Of a stretch of DNA of 5,692 bases, positions 1 through 5,692 are shown in pieces. The notes below the pieces were generated by a model, which did not search any database, was not told the DNA's origin, and saw nothing but the letters and a program-made list of their open reading frames with translations. How positions within the stretch are numbered: position 1 is the first letter of the stretch; the number at the start of each line of letters is the position of its first letter. Position numbers and translations under genes: made by a program. This DNA comes from an uncultured Clostridia bacterium. Lineage in GTDB: Bacteria; Bacillota; Clostridia; Christensenellales; Aristaeellaceae. The stretch is taken from positions 1 through 5,692 of the forward strand of contig CAKTTM010000128.1 of NCBI GenBank assembly GCA_934615145.1, read 5' to 3'.

Positions 1-157
1 GGATGGCATCGCCCAGCGATACCCAGAACGGATAGAGCGCTGAGCTGGCGGGGGGCGCTGCGAACAACCAAAACTTGGTCGAAGCGGCGGCGGTGGCAGG
101 CATGAAGATGCCAACCATCAGGCAAAGGGTCAGTACGAGAGTTAGTAGCTTTTTCAT
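1..157 (-). CDS. Secreted solute-binding protein, probable TAXI-family TRAP transporter receptor (N-terminal 52 residues only)
   Basis: Only the first 52 codons are in the window; the gene continues past the left edge. The protein opens with MKK, then a hydrophobic stretch (about residues 4-20), then an Ala-rich AxA region near residues 21-25 (ATAAAS). This is a standard Sec signal peptide with likely cleavage before STKFW. The mature start, a short beta strand (FWLFAAPP) followed by SSALYPFWVSLGDAI, resembles the first strand and helix of TAXI receptors, where a Gly/Ser-rich turn, a Tyr-Pro and an amphipathic helix form the first part of the ligand pocket. TAXI proteins deliver organic acids or amino acids to a fused DctQM-like permease. 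A TctC-type or other periplasmic receptor is possible because so little is visible. The start is supported by GGGAG at 166-170, 8 bases upstream. As the last visible gene of a tricarboxylate operon, it probably encodes the uptake receptor. Confidence 0.65.
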   Translation of the reverse strand, partial: MKKLLTLVLTLCLMVGIFMPATAAASTKFWLFAAPPASSALYPFWVSLGDAI

Positions 158-165
158 GGTCTTGT

Positions 166-170
166 CTCCC
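166..170 (-). promoter_or_regulatory. Ribosome binding site of the binding-protein gene
   Basis: On the minus strand this reads GGGAG within AAAGGGAGACAAGACCATG, 8 bases before the ATG at 157. It fixes the start and shows the gene has its own translation signal. The whole 59-base gap (158-216) after the lactonase stop holds this site plus a weak CCGC-CATA-GCGG inverted repeat at 186-197 with no T-tract. I see no clear promoter in the gap. Confidence 0.7.
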
Positions 171-216
171 TTTCTATATTCAGCACCGCCATAGCGGATA
201 ACTGCATCGGTTTTGT

Positions 217-1263
217 TCAGATGTCCAGGAAGGTAATGCAGGTTGGGCTCTCGGTTAGGATGGTCTGGTCTGCAAAGGTTAGACGGCCGCTATCCATATG
301 GTAGTCAAAGACCCTGATCGTGTCACTGTCCTCGTTGGCGACCAGGAGCTGATTTCCCTCAGGGGAAAAGCACATAAAGCGCGGAGTCTGACCCAAGCAG
401 TGCAGATTATCATGGGTATACAGGTAGCCAGTATGCTGATCGATACGAAACACGCTGATGCTGTCATGCAAACGATTCGACACCAGGGCATGACGGCCGT
501 CCGGTGATACCAGCATCGCGCTGGCCTGGCCCGGTCCGGTATAGGTGTCAGGCAGGACAGGCAATACCTGCAAAGGCTCCAACAGACCCTGCTCCTGATC
601 AAAAGCGAAGTATACGATGGTGTTGTCCTTCTCGTTGACCAGGTAGGCCCAGTGGTCATTTGGATGCATCGCGATGTGACGAGGTTCGGCGTACTCTCGC
701 GCTTTCCAACACTGCGTCAGCTTCAGGCTGCCATCTGGCTTAGGCCTCAGCACATTGACCTCGGCATAGCCCACCACGCGACCCTGTGCTGGTGCAAAGA
801 GGTAGTTATGGTTGTGACTAAAAAGACATTGATGAACATGAGAAATAGTCTCGCCGCTTTTTCCGGGCGCGCGAAAGCGATGTAGGGCCTGCCCCAAACC
901 GCCATCAGGCCGGCGAGGCAGGACATGGACACTGCCGCCCTGAAGGCTTGCGACATAGACGAAACGATTCTCCTTATCAACTGTGATAAAGACGGGATTG
1001 CGGCCTTCGATGCTCAGCTTGTTGATCAGACTTAGCTTTCCATCCCTTTGGTCAATGGCATAGGCGGACACCTCATAGCCATCGCCATGGACGCTATACA
1101 GGTACCTTCCGGTCTGATCGAGGCACTGATATGAAGGGTTCTGCAAATCCAACAGCTGTCTCTCTTCCCAAACACCTCGGTCAGAGATACCATAGACCTT
1201 CAGACCCTTGCCGCGTGCGTTTCTTTCGCGCGTGGTGCGGCAGCCGACATAGGCAATTCTCAT
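217..1263 (-). CDS. Cytosolic seven-bladed beta-propeller lactonase (6-phosphogluconolactonase / carboxymuconate cyclase family)
   Basis: This is a 348-residue protein of the Lactonase (PF10282, YbhE/Pgl-like) family, whose usual length is about 330-350. It has no signal peptide, so it is cytosolic. Family blade motifs recur: EPRHIAMHP (193-201) followed by a VNE turn, SAMLVSPDGR (248-257), SNRLHDSISVF (262-272), TPRFMCFSPEG (293-303) and ANEDSDTIRVF (309-319). His142/His144 (SHVHQ), Arg195, Glu211 and Arg264 occupy the places of the His-Arg-Glu-Arg set proposed as the active site of fungal carboxymuconate cyclase (from memory). Members hydrolyse 6-phosphogluconolactone or form muconolactones, but many are uncharacterised. 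No pentose-phosphate gene is nearby. Between prpF and a transporter gene, a lactone of isocitrate or a related tricarboxylate is a more attractive substrate, though this is inference. An upstream in-frame ATG at 1362 would add 33 residues lying inside prpF with no family resemblance. The ATG at 1263 has a good ribosome site and begins MRIAYVG, the expected first strand. Confidence 0.88.
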   Translation of the reverse strand: MRIAYVGCRTTRERNARGKGLKVYGISDRGVWEERQLLDLQNPSYQCLDQTGRYLYSVHGDGYEVSAYAIDQRDGKLSLINKLSIEGRNPVFITVDKENRFVYVASLQGGSVHVLPRRPDGGLGQALHRFRAPGKSGETISHVHQCLFSHNHNYLFAPAQGRVVGYAEVNVLRPKPDGSLKLTQCWKAREYAEPRHIAMHPNDHWAYLVNEKDNTIVYFAFDQEQGLLEPLQVLPVLPDTYTGPGQASAMLVSPDGRHALVSNRLHDSISVFRIDQHTGYLYTHDNLHCLGQTPRFMCFSPEGNQLLVANEDSDTIRVFDYHMDSGRLTFADQTILTESPTCITFLDI

Positions 1264-1270
1264 TGTTGTC

Positions 1271-1276
1271 TCTCCT
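1271..1276 (-). promoter_or_regulatory. Ribosome binding site that sets the lactonase start
   Basis: On the minus strand this is AGGAGA, 7 bases upstream of the ATG at 1263 and inside the 16-base gap after the prpF stop (1280-1282). It favours the 348-residue product over the longer frame beginning at 1362, which lies inside prpF. The closeness to the prpF stop suggests coupled translation. Confidence 0.8.
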
Positions 1277-1279
1277 TGA

Positions 1280-2419
1280 CTATCGGGGGATGAAGACTGT
1301 ACCTTCCATGATACGACGCGCCGTGCGCTGCACCGCGACACCCTCGACAGCGTACTCCTCACCTTGCCTGCTCATCTGGGGATAAACTGTCATCACGCCG
1401 CTGGGATGTCCCAGGCGAAGGGCTTGCTTACGCTGTGGCAAGCTTCCAGCAATCTGACTGACGATACTGCCTTCCAGATAGGCAGCCACGGCACAGGCAG
1501 TAGCACTTGTCAGCGGGGAAGCTTTATGGCACTTGAAAACGGACATGATACGGAAACTGGCATCCATCATCTCCGGGGTCACAGGCTCTCCCATCAGATC
1601 TGTATAGGAGATTGGTGAGGCGCACAGAGCAATCTTTGGAATAGAGGGTTTGAGCTGGGTGGCCTCTTGCACGGTACTAACCAGGCCACAAAGCACCGAG
1701 GCTTTGGCGCGTATCTGCTCCAATCTGTCACACAGTAACTGATTGGCGTTGATGTCCTCCGGCATTTCGTTGCCCAGGACACCCAAATCGCTGGCCCGCA
1801 CGATGACCAGAGGGCCAGAGACATCCAGGATGGTGGCCTCTATATCGCCCAGATCATCAACTGCGATTGGGTCAATCACCCGGCCCGTGGGCAAGAGTTT
1901 GCCTGTCAGGGCACCAGCAGGGTTAAGGAAATTGACCTTGATTTCGCCGGCAGTGCCATCAATGCCGGCAATGCGGCAGTCGCCATCGTTGTTGAGCTTG
2001 CCATTCTTGACCGGCACTTCCACATTGATACGCTTGTCGGTGTTGAGATTATACTGTCTGACAAGCGTTGTGGGCTCACTGATGTGGTCAATCAGGCCTT
2101 CCTCGATGGCGAAAGGGCCCACGGCGCTGGTCATATTGCCACAGTTGGCGGAGTAATCGACCTGATTCTTGCCCACGACCACCTGACCAACCAGGTAATC
2201 TACATCACAGTCCGGGCGATAGCTGCGGCTGACGATCAGTATCTTGTTGTTGGAAGATACTGTGCCGCCCATGCCATCAATCTGCTTGGGATCGGGGTTG
2301 CCCATGCACTGAAGGAAGATGTCGTCCCAGAGTGCCTGATCCTCTGGCAAGTCATCCTTGCGGAACATCAGCCCCTTGCTGGTCCCACCGCGCATATAAA
2401 CGGTCTTGAATTGACGCAT
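1280..2419 (-). CDS. prpF: PrpF-family aconitate isomerase (DUF453, diaminopimelate-epimerase fold)
   Basis: This is a 379-residue protein; PrpF homologues are about 350-400. PrpF-family enzymes have two diaminopimelate-epimerase-like halves and isomerise unsaturated tricarboxylates without cofactors. Known reactions include 2-methylaconitate cis/trans isomerisation, aconitate isomerisation and 4-oxalomesaconate tautomerisation (GalD). Visible signatures are the N-terminal YMRGGTSKG (8-16), GMGGTVSSNNK (49-59), SANCGNM (90-96) and HPSGVMTV (338-345) in the second half. Lys59 and Cys93 are 34 residues apart, as are the proposed catalytic Lys73 and Cys107 of Shewanella PrpF (numbers from memory), so the active site looks intact. 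There is no methylcitrate synthase or methylisocitrate lyase here, and the neighbouring aconitase is not the long AcnD type. I therefore favour cis/trans-aconitate isomerisation over a methylcitrate-cycle role. A GalD-like role is the main alternative, but no gallate-pathway partner is visible. It starts 11 bases after icd and stops 16 bases before the lactonase start. Confidence 0.9.
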   Translation of the reverse strand: MRQFKTVYMRGGTSKGLMFRKDDLPEDQALWDDIFLQCMGNPDPKQIDGMGGTVSSNNKILIVSRSYRPDCDVDYLVGQVVVGKNQVDYSANCGNMTSAVGPFAIEEGLIDHISEPTTLVRQYNLNTDKRINVEVPVKNGKLNNDGDCRIAGIDGTAGEIKVNFLNPAGALTGKLLPTGRVIDPIAVDDLGDIEATILDVSGPLVIVRASDLGVLGNEMPEDINANQLLCDRLEQIRAKASVLCGLVSTVQEATQLKPSIPKIALCASPISYTDLMGEPVTPEMMDASFRIMSVFKCHKASPLTSATACAVAAYLEGSIVSQIAGSLPQRKQALRLGHPSGVMTVYPQMSRQGEEYAVEGVAVQRTARRIMEGTVFIPR

Positions 2420-2425
2420 ACGCTA

Positions 2426-2432
2426 CCCCCTC
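2426..2432 (-). promoter_or_regulatory. Ribosome binding site of prpF overlapping the icd stop codon
   Basis: On the minus strand the run is GAGGGGG, 6 bases before the ATG at 2419. Its first bases are part of the icd TGA stop (2431-2433). Ribosomes finishing icd would therefore terminate on the prpF initiation signal, which is the usual arrangement for translational coupling. Confidence 0.65.
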
Positions 2433-3594
2433 AGGCCAATTTGCCAATGGTCTCAATCAGGTAATCAGTGAACTCTTTTGTGGTGGCGCCGTCCTTGTCG
2501 GTGGTGATCCGGATTGCCTTTTCAGTGCGGGTGCAGATGTCCAGTGCCTTGTCCAGCTTGGCGCTGCGGTCAGCATAGCCGATGTGGGCCAGCATCATGC
2601 CAACAGCTCGGATCAGGCTGCAGGGGTCTGCATACTGCGCTCGGTTGTGGGCGATCAAGTATGGCGCAGTGCCGTGGATGGCTTCGAACAGGGCATACTC
2701 GTCGCCGATGTTGGCGCTGCAGGCGGTGCCAAGGCCACCCTGATGCTCAGCCGCGATATCTGTGATGATATCGCCATAGAGGTTGGGCATCACGAACACC
2801 TGCAAACCCTGGCTGAACTCCTTGTCCATCATCTTGGCCGCCATGGCGTCCACCAGGCGCTCCTCGATGTTGACCTCAGGGTACTCCTTGCCCACCTCGC
2901 GCACCACCTTGATGAAGTTGCCATCCACCAGTTTGACAATGTTGGCCTTGGTGACGATGGTCAGGTTGTTCTTGCCGTTTTTGCGGCAGAACTCAAAGGC
3001 TGCGCGGGCAATGCGCTCAGTGCCCTGCCTGGTCTGCACCTTGAAGTCGATGGCCAGGTCATCATCCACCTGGATGCCCTTGTCGCCCCAGATGTACTCA
3101 CCCTCGATATTCTCGCGGAAGAAGGTCCAGTCGATGCCCTTGTCTGGCATGGTGATGGGGCGCACTGCGGCAAAGAGATCCAGACCACGGCGCAGCAGGC
3201 TGTTGGCACTGGTGAGGTTGGGCCACTCGTCCCCCGCGCGCGGTGTCACAAAGGGGCCCTTGACTAAGGCGTCACAGGCCTTGCAAGCCGCCAGCACATC
3301 GTCTGGCAGCGACTGCATCAGCTCTGCCCTGCGCTCGATGGTCATGCCCTCGATGATCTTGACCTGCACCTTGTCGGACTTGATCTCTTCAGGGATCAAC
3401 GCCCCCAATACGCGCAATGCCTGCTTGGTGATCAGGGGACCGATGCCATCGCCCGGCATGACGCCAATGGTCTTATGACCGTCTTGGCTTAGGGGCTTCT
3501 GGCTTTTGTGCGTCTTCATCCGCTCGATGCGCTTGAGCTCGCTGCCAATGAGTTCCTGGAACTTCTGGGAGGCATTGTTCAGTTTTTCCTGCAT
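2431..3594 (-). CDS. icd: Isocitrate dehydrogenase, isocitrate/isopropylmalate dehydrogenase family, probably NAD-dependent
   Basis: This 387-residue beta-decarboxylating dehydrogenase converts isocitrate to 2-oxoglutarate and CO2. It has GDGIGP (48-53), KGPFVTP (112-118), FRENIEGEY (159-167), a catalytic KAN (216-218), NLYGDIITD (271-279) and IHGTAP (306-311). The isocitrate-type substrate set is complete: Ser129, Asn131, Arg135, Arg145, Arg160, Tyr167, Lys216, Asp249, Asp275 and Asp279. The spacings from Ser129 to Tyr167 and between the last two Asp equal those of E. coli Icd (Ser113, Asn115, Arg119, Arg129, Arg153, Tyr160; Asp307, Asp311). The Ser and Asn argue against isopropylmalate as substrate. 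The cofactor loop is unusual: Tyr312-Leu313 replaces the NADP-type Lys-Tyr, and three extra residues precede the Asp-Pro at 323-324. The C-terminal TTDKDGATTKEF resembles NAD-type members, so NAD use is likelier but unproven. A 25-residue charged helical leader precedes a second Met at 26. I kept the upstream start because AAGGAG at 3603-3608 is well placed. Confidence 0.9.
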   Translation of the reverse strand: MQEKLNNASQKFQELIGSELKRIERMKTHKSQKPLSQDGHKTIGVMPGDGIGPLITKQALRVLGALIPEEIKSDKVQVKIIEGMTIERRAELMQSLPDDVLAACKACDALVKGPFVTPRAGDEWPNLTSANSLLRRGLDLFAAVRPITMPDKGIDWTFFRENIEGEYIWGDKGIQVDDDLAIDFKVQTRQGTERIARAAFEFCRKNGKNNLTIVTKANIVKLVDGNFIKVVREVGKEYPEVNIEERLVDAMAAKMMDKEFSQGLQVFVMPNLYGDIITDIAAEHQGGLGTACSANIGDEYALFEAIHGTAPYLIAHNRAQYADPCSLIRAVGMMLAHIGYADRSAKLDKALDICTRTEKAIRITTDKDGATTKEFTDYLIETIGKLA

Positions 3595-3602
3595 AGTATT
3601 GT

Positions 3603-3608
3603 CTCCTT
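3603..3608 (-). promoter_or_regulatory. Ribosome binding site of icd
   Basis: On the minus strand this is AAGGAG, 8 bases upstream of the ATG at 3594, in the 39-base gap after the aconitase stop (3634-3636). It supports the long N-terminus of the dehydrogenase. The internal Met26 codon (3517-3519) has only a weak GAGCGG directly in front. Confidence 0.75.
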
Positions 3609-3633
3609 CTTCATGGTTCTGACTGACCGCCGC

Positions 3634-5565
3634 TCACTGGCTGGCCTTGAGCTTCTCACGTATCTGGTTGACGGTGCCGCCTGCCTGGACGGAGGTCACA
3701 TCTTCCTGGAAGATGGGCAGCCGGCAGAGATAGTACTCACCCCGGCTCAGGTTGTGCAGCTTGATATCCTCGGATGCATCAAGCGCCTGCGTATCTGGGA
3801 TGGACAGTATATCCCCTTGCTGGATGCGCTCCCAGTCGGCGGGATCTTTGAAAGTCAGCGGCAATATGCCCCAATTGACCAGGTTGGCCAGATGCAGCCG
3901 GGCAAAGCTCTTGGCCAGTATAGTCTGAATACCCAAGTAGCGCGGGATGATGGCGGCCTGCTCGCGGCTGGAGCCCTGGCCATAGTTCTCTCCCGCCACC
4001 AGGATGGAGCCTTTTGTGTTCATCGCCCGCTCATAGAATGTCTTGTCCACCAGCTGATATGAAAACTTGGCGATCTCCGGAATATTGGAGCGGATAGGCA
4101 GATAGTTGGCACCGGCCGGGCAGATGATGTCAGTGGAGACATTGTCTGCCGCTTTCAGCACCACAGGCATGTCCAGCTTGGCTGGCATGGCTGCAAACTC
4201 CGGAATAGGCTTGATATTGGGGCTCTTGACAACCTCCTCAGGCTGGGCTGTCGGATCGTGGAAATCATTGGAACTGACATCAAAGCTCTCAGGCATCTGA
4301 TAGGCGATCCATTCCTTGCCAAGCGTGCGGGGATCCGTGATCACGCCGGTCAAGGCGCTGGCGGCAGCCACCTCGGGGCCGCAAAGATAGACCTGATCGT
4401 CATAGGTGCCCGATCTGCCGGCAAAGTTGCGGGGCGTCGTACGCAGCGACACGCTCTGGGTAGCTGGCGCAAAGCCGCAGCCGTTGCACCCGCCGCAGCT
4501 GGGTTCAAACACGCGGGCACCCGCAGCCAGCAGATCGTAAAGCGCGCCATCCTTGGCGATGGCCTTGACCACCGTGGCTGACGAGGGATAGATGCCCAGA
4601 TTGACCCGATCGCTGACCTTTTCATCCTTAAGGATGCGGGCAGCGCTGACCAAATCCTGATGCGCGGTGTTGGTGCAGCTGCCGATCATCACCTGCTCAA
4701 TGGGCGTACCAGCTACCTGGCTGACGGGCACCACCTTGTCAGGCGAAGAGGGCAGCGCGATCAAAGGCTCAAGGGTGCTCAGGTCAATCTCGATCAGCTC
4801 ATCATAGCTGGCGCCCGGATCCGCCGCCAAATGCTGGTAATCCTCCTCCCGGTGGAAGGCGCGCAGCCAAGCGCGCGTGGCTTCATCACTTGGGAAAATA
4901 GAGCTGGTGGCGCCTGTCTCGGCACCCATATCGGCGATCTGGGCACGCTCGGACACATTAAGTGTTTCCACCCCGGGCCCAGTGTACTCAAATACCTTGC
5001 CAACTCCGCCCTTGACGCCAACCCGGCGCAGCAGCTCCAGGATGACATTCTTGGCCGACACAAAGGGCTGCAGCCTGCCAGTCAGGCGAACTTCCACCAC
5101 CTTGGGGGCGCTGATGTACAGTGGCTCGCCCGCCAGTACCATGGCATTGTCAAAGCCGCCCACGCCGATGGCCAGCGAACCGATGCCGCCGGCTGTCGGG
5201 GTATGGCTGTCGCCGCCCACCAGCAGCCAGCCGGGCTTTGCTGCCCGCTCCAGGTGCATATAGTGGCAGATGCCGCTGCCGCTCCTGGCCATGGTGACGC
5301 CCAGCTTTCTGGTCATGCCGGCGATGTAGCGGTGATCGTCCGCGTTCTTGAAATCGGCCTGCAGCATGTTATGATCCACATACTGAAAGGCCTCCTTCAC
5401 CCGCTTCTTCTCCAGCCCCAGGGTCTCCAGCACCAGATAGGTCATGATAACATTGAGGTCATGGGAGAGTGATTGGTCAGCGCGGATGCCAATCCGGCGG
5501 CCGGGCATGAGCTCACCTTCCACCAACACGCGGGAGAGTATCTTTCTTGTCAGGTTTTCAGCCAT
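3634..5565 (-). CDS. Aconitate hydratase, short fused (Aquifex-type) bacterial aconitase
   Basis: This 643-residue 4Fe-4S hydro-lyase interconverts citrate, cis-aconitate and isocitrate in the cytosol. The catalytic LeuC-like part spans about residues 1-420 and the swivelling LeuD-like part about 465-620, in one chain. The length fits the roughly 650-residue Aquifex-type group rather than the 850-900 residue AcnA or AcnB. Key residues are visible: Asp64-His65 (YVDHN), His101, GGDSHTPTAGG (117-127, with Asp119 and His121), GSCTNT (295-300), Arg379 and Arg384 in PRNFAGR, Arg492, and GSSRE (531-535) with the catalytic Ser532/Ser533 and Arg534. Cluster ligands are Cys297, Cys357 and Cys360. The usual CGPCIG is here CGGCNGCG, which adds Cys363. 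Homoaconitase or isopropylmalate isomerase are less likely because those are normally two separate subunits and the neighbours act on C6 tricarboxylates. The gene starts 26 bases after citF and ends 39 bases before icd, placing it between the two enzymes that consume its products. Confidence 0.92.
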   Translation of the reverse strand: MAENLTRKILSRVLVEGELMPGRRIGIRADQSLSHDLNVIMTYLVLETLGLEKKRVKEAFQYVDHNMLQADFKNADDHRYIAGMTRKLGVTMARSGSGICHYMHLERAAKPGWLLVGGDSHTPTAGGIGSLAIGVGGFDNAMVLAGEPLYISAPKVVEVRLTGRLQPFVSAKNVILELLRRVGVKGGVGKVFEYTGPGVETLNVSERAQIADMGAETGATSSIFPSDEATRAWLRAFHREEDYQHLAADPGASYDELIEIDLSTLEPLIALPSSPDKVVPVSQVAGTPIEQVMIGSCTNTAHQDLVSAARILKDEKVSDRVNLGIYPSSATVVKAIAKDGALYDLLAAGARVFEPSCGGCNGCGFAPATQSVSLRTTPRNFAGRSGTYDDQVYLCGPEVAAASALTGVITDPRTLGKEWIAYQMPESFDVSSNDFHDPTAQPEEVVKSPNIKPIPEFAAMPAKLDMPVVLKAADNVSTDIICPAGANYLPIRSNIPEIAKFSYQLVDKTFYERAMNTKGSILVAGENYGQGSSREQAAIIPRYLGIQTILAKSFARLHLANLVNWGILPLTFKDPADWERIQQGDILSIPDTQALDASEDIKLHNLSRGEYYLCRLPIFQEDVTSVQAGGTVNQIREKLKASQ

Positions 5566-5569
5566 GTTG

Positions 5570-5575
5570 CCTCCT
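5570..5575 (-). promoter_or_regulatory. Ribosome binding site of the aconitase gene
   Basis: On the minus strand this is a full AGGAGG only 4 bases before the ATG at 5565, slightly closer than usual. It lies in the 26-base citF-aconitase gap (5566-5591) and is the strongest Shine-Dalgarno match in the window. It confirms the N-terminus MAENLTRK. Confidence 0.75.
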
Positions 5576-5591
5576 GATGGTTTATTCCGAT

Positions 5592-5692
5592 TCAGTCCAG
5601 AGGGTCAATCTCGCGCACCACATCCAGGATGGTGCCGTCGCGCGCTTCCATGATAGCGACCACGCGATCCTTGAAGGGCAGCGGGTCGGGCT
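5592..5692 (-). CDS. citF: Citrate lyase alpha chain, C-terminal 32 residues only
   Basis: Only the last 32 codons and the TGA are present; the gene enters from the right edge. The visible tail, ending FKDRVVAIMEARDGTILDVV and then REIDPLD, closely matches what I recall of the C-terminus of CitF, including the DRVVA strand and the RDGxxxDVxR signature. CitF is the acetyl-ACP:citrate ACP-transferase subunit of the CitDEF complex. It moves the activated thioester to citrate so that CitE can release oxaloacetate, the net products being oxaloacetate and acetate. citD and citE would be expected just upstream, beyond the window. The next gene downstream is aconitase, not the accessory genes citX or citG that often follow citF. 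The identification rests on a short stretch, but the motif is distinctive. Confidence 0.82.
   Translation of the reverse strand, partial: PDPLPFKDRVVAIMEARDGTILDVVREIDPLD

Noticed and set aside
186..197. CCGC-CATA-GCGG inverted repeat before the binding-protein gene
   Set aside because: The stem is only four base pairs and there is no T-tract on either strand. It is too weak for a terminator and not clearly an operator.
1264..1362. In-frame 33-codon upstream extension of the lactonase, starting at 1362
   Set aside because: It lies inside prpF, is Arg/Ser-rich without family similarity, and a good AGGAGA site precedes the internal ATG at 1263, where the family's first strand begins.
2584..3478. 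Two overlapping plus-strand open frames of 227 and 231 codons opposite icd
   Set aside because: They overlap each other in different frames and lie antisense to a well-conserved dehydrogenase. I see no domain or plausible ribosome site.
3579..3614. Eleven-codon minus-strand mini frame (MKKETILCRKN) overlapping the icd start
   Set aside because: It lacks its own ribosome site, contains the icd ribosome site within it, and shows no leader-peptide features such as a run of regulatory codons.
4660..5472. Long plus-strand open frame of 270 codons opposite the aconitase gene
   Set aside because: It is antisense to a gene with a complete set of catalytic motifs. Its product is low-complexity and His/Gln/Leu-rich with no recognisable domain, as expected from codon-bias shadowing.

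Overview
This window is a compact single-strand operon fragment with every gene on the minus strand. In transcription order (right to left) it carries the 3' end of citF (citrate lyase alpha chain), a fused monomer-type aconitase, an isocitrate dehydrogenase of the isocitrate/isopropylmalate family, a PrpF-family isomerase, a seven-bladed beta-propeller lactonase, and the 5' end of a gene for a secreted binding protein that looks like a TAXI-type TRAP transporter receptor. Both end genes run off the window. Gaps between genes are 26, 39, 11, 16 and 59 bases. Each start has a purine-rich Shine-Dalgarno sequence, and I see no convincing terminator or promoter, so one polycistronic message is the simplest reading.

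The chemistry is coherent. A periplasmic or lipid-anchored receptor would capture a tricarboxylate-type acid. PrpF-family enzymes move or isomerise the double bond of aconitates (trans- to cis-aconitate). Aconitase interconverts cis-aconitate, citrate and isocitrate. Citrate lyase cleaves citrate to oxaloacetate and acetate, and isocitrate dehydrogenase sends isocitrate to 2-oxoglutarate. The lactonase could open a lactone of one of these acids, isocitric lactone being an obvious candidate. The individual family calls come from sequence. The combined pathway (trans-aconitate, isocitrate or isocitric lactone catabolism) is an inference from gene order.

Citrate lyase and a TRAP-type receptor suggest an anaerobic or facultative fermentative bacterium. 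The strong AGGAGG-type ribosome sites, moderately GC-rich sequence (mid-50s percent by eye) and short Aquifex-type aconitase are compatible with a Clostridia-like Firmicute or a Synergistota-like anaerobe, but the window has no taxonomic marker and this is only a guess.

There is no gene-free stretch above 300 bases, and I found no RNA gene, mobile element, CRISPR array or long repeat. The long plus-strand open frames opposite icd and the aconitase gene are codon-bias shadows.
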